Shown: positions 20,888-30,552 of the stretch, piece by piece
Position numbering within the stretch: the first letter of the stretch is position 1
Layout of the letters: each line of letters starts with the position of its first letter
IMG/VR virus record: IMGVR_UViG_3300021956_000007
Location: 1-34,715 of that record
Length of the DNA: 34,715 nt
Origin: a virus
Reading direction: 5' to 3' (one strand)
Program-made: the position numbers and the translations under genes
Notes under the pieces: generated by a model
What the model saw: only the letters and a program-made list of their open reading frames with translations
The model's database searches: none
Told to the model about the DNA's origin: nothing

Positions 20888-22522
20888 TTATTTGGCCTCA
20901 AGTGCGGCAATCCGAGCCGCTTGGTCATCAATGATTGCTTTCATCTCTTGTAAGGCTTTGATCAAACGAGCTTCTGTCTTGCCCCATCCGGTTAAGGTTT
21001 TCATTCCATCTGCACGTTCACCAACAGAATCTGGATAAATTTTTTCCATATCTTGAGCAATAAACCCTGTTTGATGTCCACCGCCTTCAGACGCAATGTA
21101 ATCAAACTCAACAGGTCTCAACGCCATAATGTTGGAAAGTTGTGAAGGTAGATCAACAATGTTTTCTTTTAAACGTGCATCAGAAAAAGAACCAAAAGCA
21201 GCTTGTGATGCGCCATTAGCATTTATTTGCCCGCAGCCTGTTGCTTGACTGTTAATTGTGAAAGCTACAAAAGTTTGACTTGTTGTATTGGTTGTACTTG
21301 GTTTGTCAAAATAAACAGTTGTATTGCTATCTGACAATCCAGGGCCATAAAAACGAGCAACAATTGTGTTACCTGAACTTTTGGCATAAAGTCTTGGTGT
21401 TCCACTTGCGTTGCTGGTATCGCCCACCAACAAATTCCCACTCGCATCCAGCGTCATTACATCGCTAGTTCCGTTATAGAACTGCAAATTACCCGCAGTT
21501 GAGTAAAGCGTATATGCGCTTGCGCTGGTATCACGTCTGTCAATTTGTAAACCAGCAGCAGAACTTGAAGTACGGATCAGTCCTTGAACTTGCAGCTTTG
21601 AATTAGGAGAACTCGTCCCAATACCCAGGTTACCGGAGGAGTCGAGGGTGGCTCTTGTTGTGCTTCCAGTTCTAAATTGAAGGTCAGAGCCATCTAAAAA
21701 AAGTGAACCAAGACCAGGTGAAAAAGTGTTGTATGCGGCAACTAACGCATTGCCATCTGCATTAACACCAAGAGCAACAGCCCTTCTTGATGCACTAGAT
21801 GTGTTACCTACCAGAGCGTAATAATTGTTACCAGCAGAAAGCGATGTCGCAGAATCAACTTGAAGTTTTGCGCTAGGCGAACTCGTCCCAATACCCAGCC
21901 CTGTGCTGGTTAGGCGCATTCCTTCTGTGCCGTTGTTAACCGCAAAAACTAATGGTGTTGTAGTGTCATTAGAATCAGGGCCAATTTGCATAAATACGCC
22001 GGGGGCATACTTAATAGCTGCAACACCGTTTGCACCACTTGAGCCAATATTAAACAGAATGCGTGAATATCCTGTTGATGATGTGTTGTTAACATTTAGT
22101 GTGTTGTATCCACCGGCATTTGAATCGCCATAAGAAAAACTGTTTGACCCGTTAAAAGTCAGCGCAGAACCAGTGGTGACTACCTTGGAGCCGTTGAGAT
22201 ACGCTACTCCGTTGGCTGTGCCCGCTGAAAGCGTAGTGGCATTTGTGACCGTCAAAGCATTTGAAGTCAGCGTAGTGCCATTAAACGTCAGGTTAGCCGA
22301 TCCAGCAAACGCCCCAGAACTGTTGAACTGAACCTGTGTATTTGACCCGGCAGCGCCAGAGGTAAACGTAGAAAACGACAGCGTTCCAGAGCCGTTAGTG
22401 ACCAATGCCTGACCGCTTGTACCGTCTGCGCTTGGGAGCGTGAAATTGACAGTAGATGCGGTGTTTGGGCCGATCAGGTTAACAGCACCACCCAAATTTG
22501 CCTGAAAAACTAGAGTTCCCAT
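20888..22522 (-). CDS. Tail fibre/spike with self-cleaving S74 chaperone domain
   Basis: A 544-residue protein. The fibre part holds repeats such as LGIGTSSPSAKLQV and LGIGTSSPNSKLQVQ. The C-terminal 98 residues are an intramolecular chaperone of the endosialidase type (Peptidase S74): SDARLKENI with Ser447 and Lys452 as the cleavage pair, MALRPVEFDYI, TGFIAQDMEKIYPDSV, then the helix LIKALQEMKAIIDDQAARIA. The chaperone trimerises the fibre and cuts itself off. It is probably the receptor-binding fibre, acting with the next, longer fibre. Confidence 0.9.
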   Translation of the reverse strand: MGTLVFQANLGGAVNLIGPNTASTVNFTLPSADGTSGQALVTNGSGTLSFSTFTSGAAGSNTQVQFNSSGAFAGSANLTFNGTTLTSNALTVTNATTLSAGTANGVAYLNGSKVVTTGSALTFNGSNSFSYGDSNAGGYNTLNVNNTSSTGYSRILFNIGSSGANGVAAIKYAPGVFMQIGPDSNDTTTPLVFAVNNGTEGMRLTSTGLGIGTSSPSAKLQVDSATSLSAGNNYYALVGNTSSASRRAVALGVNADGNALVAAYNTFSPGLGSLFLDGSDLQFRTGSTTRATLDSSGNLGIGTSSPNSKLQVQGLIRTSSSAAGLQIDRRDTSASAYTLYSTAGNLQFYNGTSDVMTLDASGNLLVGDTSNASGTPRLYAKSSGNTIVARFYGPGLSDSNTTVYFDKPSTTNTTSQTFVAFTINSQATGCGQINANGASQAAFGSFSDARLKENIVDLPSQLSNIMALRPVEFDYIASEGGGHQTGFIAQDMEKIYPDSVGERADGMKTLTGWGKTEARLIKALQEMKAIIDDQAARIAALEAK

Positions 22523-22531
22523 ATCGTTTCC

Positions 22532-25105
22532 TTATGGAGCAATGATTATTTTGTTGCTAACAGACAATGCCCCGGTTGAGGGATTGAATGAGAGTTTAGT
22601 TGAGGAAGTTTTAAGCGGCAAATTGCCAGTAGTTGACGTTACCCAAGTCGGGTAAACCGTTGCATTTGTCGTTGTGTCGTCAGTAATCGCAGTGTTTGTT
22701 GCGTTGGTCGCATTGGTCACCGCAGTCGAACCAATCACAGACACTACCTGGGCGGCAGTTGCGGCAGTAAACGCAGACGTTCCATTGCCGTAAGCCAATC
22801 CGGTCAGAGTCGTTACACCCGTCCCGCCGTTCCCTGCCGCAACCGTTCCGGTCACGTTCAGGGCAGTCCCGCCAATCGAGAGGCCAGAAGCAGTCCCGGT
22901 CAGGCCAGTACCCGCCCCGGAGAACGATGTAGCGGTCAAAACGCCCGTAGAAGGCACAAATTGCAGTTTGGTAGAACTAACGTATTCAGTCGTCAGATTT
23001 CCTGCCGTAACAGCCGCAAACAGCGGATACCGGGTGGCGTTTGTGGTCGTGTCGTCCGTCACCGTGGCGTAAGCCGTGGGCGTTGTCCAGGTCGGGGCGC
23101 TTGATCCGTTAGAGGTTAAGACCTGTCCTGAAGTGCCAGCAGAGACAAAAGATGTAGCACCAGCACCAGACTGATAGGGAACATAACCAGCGCCGCCACC
23201 AGCAAGATTGGTTGCAGTTCCAACCGAAACCGTACTGGAGGCAACGTTTTTCCAGTATTGAAGGGCTGAATCGTATTGGAGAAGCGACCCGTCTGACGGT
23301 GTTCCTGTGATCTGGACGTTTTGGTCTGTGCCGCCAAGCTGCGAACCCGGAAACAGGGAGACATACATCGACCCCGATCCTCCAGACCCGTTGTTGATGA
23401 CAATCCCAACCTCGGCCTTCAAGTTTGGCGCAGAGGGCTTAGTTGCGGTTAGCGCACCACCACCCGCCGGGTCGTACCAAAGCGTGTCGTTGTTGTTGTA
23501 GGCAGAAAGATTAAATCCGCGAACAACACCCTGAACCACAACTCGCCCAAAACTACCGGAGGCAATCGGCTCACAGGCAATCCCAACAATGGCATTCCCG
23601 TCCGTCAGACCTGCCGTTGATGGGCCAAACTGGATCACGCCAGACGCACCAACCACGCCGGTTTTAATGATGACTTGACCAATAGAGATGGCAGATGATG
23701 CCTTGCCGTAGGTATAGACAACCTCACCCACGGGCATGACAAGACTAGCGCCGCCATCTAACCCCACATTTAGCGTGCCGGTGGAACTCCAATACAGCTT
23801 TCCGTAGGCGTAAGTCGCACCCGCAGAAACGTTCAGTTGCAGGTAATCAGCGCCTAAATTGGTCAGCCCGGTTGCCGTTCCACCCGTAATCGCCACGCTA
23901 CTAGCGTTCTGGGTAGACATGGTTCCCAACCCGGTAATTGCGGTGTTAGGGATGGTCGTAGAGGCCGTTACAGCGTTTGTATCGTTGCCATACAGGTATC
24001 CGGTCAAACCAGTGGTTTTGAGCGTTCCTACAGCGATTGAACCGCCAGTAATGGCTACGTTGTTGGCGTCCTGCGTGGACATCGTGCCCAAGCCGGTTAT
24101 GTCCGTGTTCGGGATCGTGGCGACAGTCGAAAACGCCGTGGTTCCGTTGGCCTTCAGATAACCAGCCGTGAATGTCGTTGCCCCTGTACCGCCATAGCCA
24201 ACGCCAATCGTGCTGGCGTTCCAAGTCCCTGCGGTTAGCGTCCCAACACCAGTAATTCCGGTGTAAGAACCCGAAATCCGGGCAGTATCAATCGTCCCAG
24301 ACGTAATCTGGTTCGCCGCAATCGCAATCGAGGTGTTGGTTACAGAGGTCAGTTGACCCTGTGCATTGACCGCAAACACCGGAACAGATGATCCAGAACC
24401 ATAGGTTGCAGCGGTTACACCCGTATTTGTGATGCTGAACTGGTTTGCAAATAGCGTCAGTCCCGTTCCCGCCGTGTAGGTTGCAGAGCCAGAGAACTGC
24501 ACCCAAGGCATTGCCGTGACGTTAATCGTTCCCGCATCCGTTGCCGTACAAACCCATCCGGTGTCAGCCTGTCCACCGTTCAAAATGACCGTGTAAGCGC
24601 CCGGAACTTCAGACCAGACATCCATGTCGGCTGTGCGAGTCCAAGGGCCGCTAGAGGCAGAATAAATACCGTTCTCAGACGATGTTCCCTGGTTCTTGAC
24701 CAGCACCCGATCACCAGAAAGCGTAGTGTAGGTATCAATTGTCTGAAGGCCAGACAGCGTGATATTGCCGGTTGTGGCTACTTTACACGCCTGTTTTGGC
24801 CCTAAACCCTGCGCTACCGTGTCAACATAGAACTTATTGGCTATGTCAGAGGCAGATGCAGGAGTCGTTGAAATCGTGCCAGTTGTCGTGGCGATATTGG
24901 TAAAAACCCCAGTAGATGGGGTCGTTGCGCCGATTGTCGTGCTGTTAATCGTGCTATTTGTGATGTTTAACCCAGATTGGCTTGGGTTAACAGTCGCATA
25001 GAACGGCTGACCCTGCCCAATAAATGTCTGAAAAGTCCCATCTACAGCGAAATACGCCTGAACAGGAAGCAGATTCTGGTCACTTGATTGCGCGGGGTCA
25101 GCCAT
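22532..25105 (-). CDS. Large repetitive tail fibre protein
   Basis: An 857-residue Thr/Ser/Gly/Ala-rich protein. The region ATTGNITLSGLQTID, GDRVLVKNQGTSSENGIY is a known phage fibre module. Internal repeats: NT(D/A)ITGLGTMSTQ(D/N)A..VAITGG occurs twice, and a 40-residue unit starting DDTTTNAT occurs at about 684 and 809. It ends without a chaperone, just upstream of the S74 fibre. It may form the proximal shaft. High Gly/Ala/Thr repeats suggest rapid exchange of modules. Confidence 0.85.
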   Translation of the reverse strand: MADPAQSSDQNLLPVQAYFAVDGTFQTFIGQGQPFYATVNPSQSGLNITNSTINSTTIGATTPSTGVFTNIATTTGTISTTPASASDIANKFYVDTVAQGLGPKQACKVATTGNITLSGLQTIDTYTTLSGDRVLVKNQGTSSENGIYSASSGPWTRTADMDVWSEVPGAYTVILNGGQADTGWVCTATDAGTINVTAMPWVQFSGSATYTAGTGLTLFANQFSITNTGVTAATYGSGSSVPVFAVNAQGQLTSVTNTSIAIAANQITSGTIDTARISGSYTGITGVGTLTAGTWNASTIGVGYGGTGATTFTAGYLKANGTTAFSTVATIPNTDITGLGTMSTQDANNVAITGGSIAVGTLKTTGLTGYLYGNDTNAVTASTTIPNTAITGLGTMSTQNASSVAITGGTATGLTNLGADYLQLNVSAGATYAYGKLYWSSTGTLNVGLDGGASLVMPVGEVVYTYGKASSAISIGQVIIKTGVVGASGVIQFGPSTAGLTDGNAIVGIACEPIASGSFGRVVVQGVVRGFNLSAYNNNDTLWYDPAGGGALTATKPSAPNLKAEVGIVINNGSGGSGSMYVSLFPGSQLGGTDQNVQITGTPSDGSLLQYDSALQYWKNVASSTVSVGTATNLAGGGAGYVPYQSGAGATSFVSAGTSGQVLTSNGSSAPTWTTPTAYATVTDDTTTNATRYPLFAAVTAGNLTTEYVSSTKLQFVPSTGVLTATSFSGAGTGLTGTASGLSIGGTALNVTGTVAAGNGGTGVTTLTGLAYGNGTSAFTAATAAQVVSVIGSTAVTNATNATNTAITDDTTTNATVYPTWVTSTTGNLPLKTSSTKLSFNPSTGALSVSNKIIIAP

Positions 25106-25109
25106 ACTC

Positions 25110-25460
25110 TTACGATTGATCTGCTGCGGGAGTTACATACAGGGTAGTAGTGTCACTACCGCCACAAATCGCCGACAAATAATAAGGCGTTGTCGGGGTC
25201 GCAAGGATCAACGGCATAACCATGTTCCCAGGGAGAACAAAGTCACCGTTTGTGCCATCCGTAGGAAACACCGGGGTTCCGACATTGCTGTCAGTTGTAC
25301 CCCAACGAATCGCACACGGCTTGGTTCCAGCATTCAAAAAACTGGTGTAGTTCACCTGATCGTTGGTGCTGTCGTTAATCACAACGTTGGCGTGAGCCGA
25401 GGCCGTGACCGCAAGGGCTACTGTAACCCCTGCATTACGCTGGACTGTAGACGATGCCAT
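25110..25460 (-). CDS. Small virion protein, unknown
   Basis: A 116-residue protein starting MASSTVQRNAGVTVALAVTA, strand-rich, with KPCAIRWGTTDSNVGTPVFP and LPGNMVMPLILATPTTPYYL. I chose ATG 25460, one base after the upstream stop, because it gives a compact start by reinitiation; the frame is open further up without a ribosome site. Its position after the coat cluster and before the fibres suggests a minor structural protein. Confidence 0.7.
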   Translation of the reverse strand: MASSTVQRNAGVTVALAVTASAHANVVINDSTNDQVNYTSFLNAGTKPCAIRWGTTDSNVGTPVFPTDGTNGDFVLPGNMVMPLILATPTTPYYLSAICGGSDTTTLYVTPAADQS

Positions 25461-25461
25461 T

Positions 25462-25788
25462 TTAGACAGCGTTGGAGGCCAACGGCAACGATTCTGCGCG
25501 GTCAACCACAACGGTGTAAGTACCAGCGGCAGCGGAGGCCGAGGAACCCGTAGCGTTGATGAATTGGATCGTCAGAGTGTCAGCGGCAGAAACGTAAGCA
25601 TTGGCAATGCCAACACCCGTGGTTTGAGCAGCAGGTAAAGTTACATGAACGGCATCGCCAACTTGCAGACCGGGGACGGTCACGTTCTTGGATGCGCCAG
25701 AGGTGGCAACAGTCGTTGCGGTGACAGAAACACCCATAACAAACGAATTAAGGATGTTTCCACGCAAAACGGTGGTTTGCAGAGCCAT
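25462..25788 (-). CDS. Small beta-rich virion protein, putative decoration
   Basis: A 108-residue protein: MALQTTVLRGNILNSFVMG, VTVPGLQVGDAVHVTLP, AADTLTIQFINATGSSASA and GTYTVVVDRAESL. Alternating strands suggest a small beta sandwich. It begins the transcript unit right after the terminator at 25821-25863, with AGGAG upstream of the ATG. A decoration or minor capsid role is inferred from position and composition. Confidence 0.7.
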   Translation of the reverse strand: MALQTTVLRGNILNSFVMGVSVTATTVATSGASKNVTVPGLQVGDAVHVTLPAAQTTGVGIANAYVSAADTLTIQFINATGSSASAAAGTYTVVVDRAESLPLASNAV

Positions 25789-25820
25789 GATTTCTCCTTA
25801 GAGATGAATTGATTTTAACC

Positions 25821-25863
25821 AGAAAAAGAGAAAAAGCCACCCCTTTTTGAGAGGCGGCTTTTC
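25821..25863 (-). terminator. Intrinsic terminator after the coat-protein cluster
   Basis: Read leftward, AAAAGCCGCCTC, loop TCAAAAA, then GGGGTGGCTTTTT followed by CTCTTTTT. It is a strong GC stem with A-tract and T-tract on the two sides, placed between the small protein at 25881-26183 and the next gene. It would lower expression of fibre and ejection genes relative to coat protein. Confidence 0.8.
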
Positions 25864-25880
25864 TGCTTCATCGCGGCTGA

Positions 25881-26183
25881 TTAAGCAGCGATAAGACCCA
25901 AAGCCTTCAACGCTTTGACAATATCGCCAACCGTGTAAGCGGTCGAACCAGAGCCGCCAGTAAACGTGGTGTTCACATAGACAGCCGTGGTGGAACCAGC
26001 AGCAGAGGTGGTAACGTTACCAGTAGCGGTAGGTTGGGTCGAACCCGTAGCACCAAAGAAGGAAACCAAACCGCCGTTGGGGGCGATTGCGGTTCCGTCA
26101 GTGCTGTCACCATCAATCAGATAGTGCGGGCTGGTGGTAACGGCAGGGCCGTTGTTGGTGTAGGTAGTAGGAGACAAAGCCAT
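25881..26183 (-). CDS. Small virion-associated protein after coat gene
   Basis: A 100-residue protein, MALSPTTYTNNGPAVTTSPH..., ending VGDIVKALKALGLIAA. It is Gly/Thr/Ser-rich in the middle with a helical end. It directly follows the coat gene and precedes a strong terminator, so it should be made in high amounts, like a capsid fibre or decoration protein. No firm family. Confidence 0.7.
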   Translation of the reverse strand: MALSPTTYTNNGPAVTTSPHYLIDGDSTDGTAIAPNGGLVSFFGATGSTQPTATGNVTTSAAGSTTAVYVNTTFTGGSGSTAYTVGDIVKALKALGLIAA

Positions 26184-26200
26184 GATCTATTCCCTTTCAA

Positions 26201-27439
26201 TTAAGCTGCAACACGGCAAGCGAGTTCGGGGTACAACGGAGCCCAACCATACAACACGTCCAGACGGGTCGGGATCGAGTCGTTGTTGATCGTGTACTGG
26301 CGAACCACACGCATTGACAGGCCGATTTCCTTGTCGGAAGCGCGACCGGCGAAATGCACACCCTCGGGCAGTTCCAGATCAGCCACTGCCAGCGTAAACG
26401 CATTGCGGTGCATGATGATGTTCTGCGGAGAAACCGTACCCGTCTTGTTAAAGAAGTTAACGGTAGCCGTAGCAGATGTGCTCGGAATCGTCACGTTCTG
26501 GAATTGACCAGCGGTGATGACTGCGGGGCTGACGGTCACGTTGAAGGTTGCGCCAGTGCCAGAGGCAGCGGCTTTCACCACAAAGTTACGCAGCTTGTTC
26601 GAGCCGTAGGCTTGACGGTTCTGGGGGTTAACAGCGTATACGCCATCAATCGTAATCACATCGCCGGCGTTCAGGGAAACTGCGCCGGTAGAGGTGATGC
26701 TGATTGTGGAGGACGATGCCCAACCAGAGGTAAGGAAGCCCGTGGCAGCGGTCGTGGAGCACACAGCCGTACCAGCAAACGAACCGAACGTCTGGGAAAC
26801 CACGTTCTGATCCATCTTCCAGTTCATGCCAGCAGAGTCACGACCCATCAGACCTTTGCGGTACTGCTCGCCAATGGCTTCCTGGGGAACGAACAGACCT
26901 TTCAGGCTGTCAACAATGGTTGCGCTCGTGAACGGTTCAACGATACACGAACGGCGACCATCGCGGGGTGCGCCTTCAGCGTCCAGATACGCACCTGCGG
27001 TCAGGTAGGTAATCAGGCCGGTGGGGGGCGTGCCAGCAGTACCAACGATGTTGGCGGTCTGCAGGGTAGCCATCGACAGACCGTCACGGTCAATCTTGTT
27101 GGCGATTGCAGCGACAGCAGGCTTCAGCACGCGATCCGAGAACATATCCAGAGACAGAGCCAGGTCTTGAGTCGTGAACTGGGTGTCAACGTGGAATTGA
27201 GTGCTCAGGGTCACGGGCACGCTCGTCTCGTTGAAATCTTCAACGTTCAGGGCGGGGCCAGTCGTACCGATGAAACGACCCGGGCGGCGTACGTTGACCG
27301 TGTTACCGATCTTCGCACCGACCACCGCGAATTGGTCGTCATAGTTGCGGTCTACTTCACTGGTGAAGGTCAACTCGTTTTCCAAGACCATCAACGCTTC
27401 GTTGGTGATCTTGCTAATAGTTAGCAAGGTATTTGACAT
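26201..27439 (-). CDS. Major capsid protein, P22 coat-like
   Basis: A 412-residue protein with the P22 gp5 pattern: N-terminal ITNEALMVLENELTFTSEVD, IGNTVNVRRPGRF, VPVTLSTQFHVDTQFTTQDL, ALSLDMFSDRVLKPAVAAIA, GTAGTPPTGLITY, a beta insertion domain around 240-310 and the end NDSIPTRLDVLYGWAPLYPE. It uses the HK97 fold and builds the head around the scaffold encoded upstream. Length is near that of P22 gp5 (430). Codon use is more GC-rich and regular than in early genes, as expected for a highly made protein. Confidence 0.93.
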   Translation of the reverse strand: MSNTLLTISKITNEALMVLENELTFTSEVDRNYDDQFAVVGAKIGNTVNVRRPGRFIGTTGPALNVEDFNETSVPVTLSTQFHVDTQFTTQDLALSLDMFSDRVLKPAVAAIANKIDRDGLSMATLQTANIVGTAGTPPTGLITYLTAGAYLDAEGAPRDGRRSCIVEPFTSATIVDSLKGLFVPQEAIGEQYRKGLMGRDSAGMNWKMDQNVVSQTFGSFAGTAVCSTTAATGFLTSGWASSSTISITSTGAVSLNAGDVITIDGVYAVNPQNRQAYGSNKLRNFVVKAAASGTGATFNVTVSPAVITAGQFQNVTIPSTSATATVNFFNKTGTVSPQNIIMHRNAFTLAVADLELPEGVHFAGRASDKEIGLSMRVVRQYTINNDSIPTRLDVLYGWAPLYPELACRVAA

Positions 27440-27463
27440 TTGGTTTCCTTAAAAAGATTAGGT

Positions 27464-28360
27464 TTACCGAATCTTTCCTGCTCTCCTCGCTTGCTTCCAG
27501 GCTTGGTAACTGCCTTCCCACACGCCATCGCTGGTCATGGGAACATCTACTGCGCCTTTGCTTGCTCGGATTGGCTTGATAGGTTCGGGGGCTTTGCTTT
27601 TGACCACGGGAGCACTTGTTTCTTGGGGTTTAGCCTCAAAACGTGCCTCAAGTTTTCCAATTTCTCTTAATGCGCTAATCGGAGGCAAACCGGCGATCTT
27701 CTGGGCAATCTCAGGATTCTCAGCAAGGTGGTAAAGAAGTTTTGCACCATGGTCGCTGTCCATAATCGCATCGCGCACATGATTGGGTACAACCACATCG
27801 CTTGATGCCACCATGTCATCAAAGTCAGGCAACTCATCTTTAACCGCATTCACCTTCTCGGCCCAAGTTTTGACAAACTTTTCCCGTTCGGTTTCCTGCT
27901 TCATTTGCTGAATCTTCAAATTGGCTGTGTACTCGGCTAGAGCCTCAGCATATTTGAAGGCATCCTCAAATTGCTCTGGTTTTGGCTTACCGTCTTGAGC
28001 CTCTTGCACTTGTGGCGCAACTTTCTGCTCTAACTGCCTCAACCGATCTTCCAGTTGCATCCTCGCTTCACGTTCCCGTTGCGCTTCTTTACGCGCTTCT
28101 TCCCGTTGGCGAGTTATCTCTGAAAAACGCTTCTCAAGTTTTGGATTTTGCTTGCGTTCCTCCTGCGGTTTTGCGGCGTCTGCTTCAGTAGGTTCACTCC
28201 CTTCACCCTCTGCAACCGGCTCTGTTTCGGCTGGCGTTTCCACCTTTTCCTCAACAGCCACAGCCTCAGTTGGCTTTTCGGCTAAACCTAATCTCTCTGC
28301 ATAAAAATCCGCTGAGTTTTCGCTGGTCACTACTGATCCAGCACTTTTTTCGTTCGACAT
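27464..28360 (-). CDS. Scaffolding protein, P22-like
   Basis: A 298-residue acidic-then-helical protein: a Glu/Pro/Ala-rich N-terminus (about 25-70), a long charged coil with EREARMQLEDRLRQLEQKV, the segment DFDDMVASSDVVVPNHVRDA, ENPEIAQKIAGLPPISALRE, and a basic end SYQAWKQARRAGKIR as used to hold coat protein. It guides procapsid assembly and leaves before packaging. I chose ATG 28360 because AGGG lies 8 bases before it; starts at 28396 or 28387 lack a ribosome site. Confidence 0.85.
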   Translation of the reverse strand: MSNEKSAGSVVTSENSADFYAERLGLAEKPTEAVAVEEKVETPAETEPVAEGEGSEPTEADAAKPQEERKQNPKLEKRFSEITRQREEARKEAQREREARMQLEDRLRQLEQKVAPQVQEAQDGKPKPEQFEDAFKYAEALAEYTANLKIQQMKQETEREKFVKTWAEKVNAVKDELPDFDDMVASSDVVVPNHVRDAIMDSDHGAKLLYHLAENPEIAQKIAGLPPISALREIGKLEARFEAKPQETSAPVVKSKAPEPIKPIRASKGAVDVPMTSDGVWEGSYQAWKQARRAGKIR

Positions 28361-28427
28361 AGGTATTACCCTAAGAATTTGCCCCATGAAACCCATGGGT
28401 AGGTTTGGTCAATATAGACCGAATTGG

Positions 28428-30551
28428 TTACTGCGTCAACCCACCTGTAAACGGATTGGCTCCATGCTCAATGTCTTGGGCGGCAAGTTGGGCATATCCC
28501 ATCTGCTCGGCATTTCTGCGGTCAATCTCCGCATTCAGGCGTGACGTATCCATGTGATGCAACAGAAGCTGAACAATTGCGTCAATTTCCGTCTTATTCT
28601 GGGACGTAATCGAGCGAGTATTTTGGTCGTTGACCCGCACTTCTGCCATCGTTTCGGTATTGTGGGCGCGTGCCGTGACATCCATGAGTTTGCGCTTGGT
28701 TTCGGCATCCTGTCTGACCTGCTCAATGTCTTGGCGCTGTTTCATAGCCATCTGCATAGCTTGCATCTGTTGTTGCATCTGCTGAACTTGTGCCTGGGCT
28801 TGCTTGAGTTGCATCTGAACCTGGGGTGGCACATCAGACTTCTCGTCAATCTGGGCCAACGGATTCAGGGCAGCAAGTCGGTCAGCAATCATGTCTGCGC
28901 CGGGGAAGTCCATGTTACGGAACACCAAGTCAGAAGCGGCTTTGAACAGGTCGTTATTGCCCGTCAGAAGCGGCATCATGGCTTCTACAGCCTCTTGGCG
29001 CTTGGAGTTGTATCCAGGGCCGGTTTCCATGACCACATCGTAACGACCAACCGTAACGTCATTCAGAACCTTACCAACGGCGTCCTTTTCGTTGACCGTC
29101 ACTATCTCGGGTTTTCCGTCATCCCCTATGATTCGCAATACCCGTTGGGTGTCGTAAATTGTGGGCGTGATGTCCAGAATAATCCGGGCAACCTGGGCCA
29201 AAGACTTAGTGAAATTGTCGTAAAAGTCAAAGTTTGTCAGGTCAACCTGTTGTTGCTGACCATTGAGAGCCTTGCCAGAAATGTTGCCTTGCTTTAGTTG
29301 AGCAGGGTCAAATATGCCCATCAGGGTCTTGATGTCGTCATCAATCGCAACCGTGGCTTGCATGATGCCGTTTGCTGGCGGCTCTGGCTGGAGGCGTTGA
29401 GGCGCAGGCGCAGCGCGTCCGTCAATGTCCGTTTGCTTGTATCTCAGGACAGGGTAGGACTTGACGTTAGCCTGTGCCCAATCGTTCTCGTGGCCCTCGT
29501 CCTGGCCTTCTGCCATGATCCACTTGGCCTTGGGAGCCAGCGCCACAGATTCGGTCAGGCTGGTCTGCCAAAAATTGTACATTCGTTGGGCGTCTTTGCC
29601 GTGACGCACCATGCCGAACTTTTTACGCTTGTCGCCAATAACCACATGACGCCCATAAACCGGGATAACCGGGATGTAGCGACCAGGGAAAACCTTTTCC
29701 TCAAGCACCTCAATAGCAGTCAGCTTACACCAGCGGATTTCCTTCTTAACGGTGCGGCGTCTGTCAAGAATCTGTATTTTGGCAGCGGCTAACACCTCGT
29801 CTGAGGGCAGTTCGTCCTTGTAAACCGTAGTCCCATCAGACAACATCACCAGTTCGGTTTCCTTGCGAACCGTATAGAAGTACTCGGCAAGGCGAATATC
29901 CTCTTTAGTGATCCACTCGGATTGGGCATCGCCCGTACCGCGCTGCTGGAAGGAATCAACTTCTGCGTCCGGGTATTGGTCAGAGAAAGCCTTTTTGCTC
30001 ATCATGGTGGTGATAAGCACACGCTCGGCGTCCGATCCGTCAGGCAGGATACTGTTCGGGTCGTAATAGACGGTAAACGGGTTGTCTACCGGGTCAATGT
30101 AGATTTCCTGCTCAAATGAGTCGTCAGAGACGTAGTCTGTACGAATACGGATATAGCCCCAACCCATGCGAACGGCATAGTCAACGGCATTGTCGTAGGC
30201 GTTATCTGCGTTGGAATTGGCCTCGATATGGCGAATGATGCCTTGGAGGACTTGGGCAACCTTGGAGTCAGCCTGGGAGTTCATCCCATGAACCTTGGGA
30301 CGGGGGCGCTGTTGCCTGATCTGGTTGACCACCTGGCGGCAGTAACCGTCAAGTTTGTTAATGGTCAGAACGGGGCGGGATTCTAGGTTTCGGCTGTTTT
30401 GCAGTTCAACGGGCCATTGGTCACCGTTAACGAACTTCAAATCCTCTAATCCCTCTTGCCGATTCATGGTGTCTGAATCGTTGGCAAGTTTAAGGAATTG
30501 CTTTGCTTCCTCGATTAGAGGGTTGTAGTCGCTAACTTCTTTTTCAGCCAT
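28428..30551 (-). CDS. Portal protein, P22-like
   Basis: A 707-residue protein, close to P22 gp1 (725). Features: GLEDLKFVNGDQWP, RPVLTINKLDGYCRQVVNQI, GWGYIRIRTDY, DPFTVYYDPNSI-like strand region (VDNPFTVYYDPNS), and a Gln-rich coiled barrel near the end (QMQLKQAQAQVQQMQQQMQ) that would extend into the head. It forms the dodecameric gate for DNA. A 1-base gap separates it from terminase. Confidence 0.95.
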   Translation of the reverse strand: MAEKEVSDYNPLIEEAKQFLKLANDSDTMNRQEGLEDLKFVNGDQWPVELQNSRNLESRPVLTINKLDGYCRQVVNQIRQQRPRPKVHGMNSQADSKVAQVLQGIIRHIEANSNADNAYDNAVDYAVRMGWGYIRIRTDYVSDDSFEQEIYIDPVDNPFTVYYDPNSILPDGSDAERVLITTMMSKKAFSDQYPDAEVDSFQQRGTGDAQSEWITKEDIRLAEYFYTVRKETELVMLSDGTTVYKDELPSDEVLAAAKIQILDRRRTVKKEIRWCKLTAIEVLEEKVFPGRYIPVIPVYGRHVVIGDKRKKFGMVRHGKDAQRMYNFWQTSLTESVALAPKAKWIMAEGQDEGHENDWAQANVKSYPVLRYKQTDIDGRAAPAPQRLQPEPPANGIMQATVAIDDDIKTLMGIFDPAQLKQGNISGKALNGQQQQVDLTNFDFYDNFTKSLAQVARIILDITPTIYDTQRVLRIIGDDGKPEIVTVNEKDAVGKVLNDVTVGRYDVVMETGPGYNSKRQEAVEAMMPLLTGNNDLFKAASDLVFRNMDFPGADMIADRLAALNPLAQIDEKSDVPPQVQMQLKQAQAQVQQMQQQMQAMQMAMKQRQDIEQVRQDAETKRKLMDVTARAHNTETMAEVRVNDQNTRSITSQNKTEIDAIVQLLLHHMDTSRLNAEIDRRNAEQMGYAQLAAQDIEHGANPFTGGLTQ

Positions 30552-30552
30552 A

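Noticed and set aside
26354-27424. Long plus-strand open frame (356 residues) antisense to the coat gene
   Set aside because: It mirrors the regular codon use of the coat gene on the other strand. The protein is Arg/Gly/His-rich with no domain, and there is no ribosome site.
28554-29792. Two adjacent plus-strand open frames antisense to the portal gene
   Set aside because: Shadow frames of a strongly coding minus-strand gene; no start signals and unlikely protein composition.
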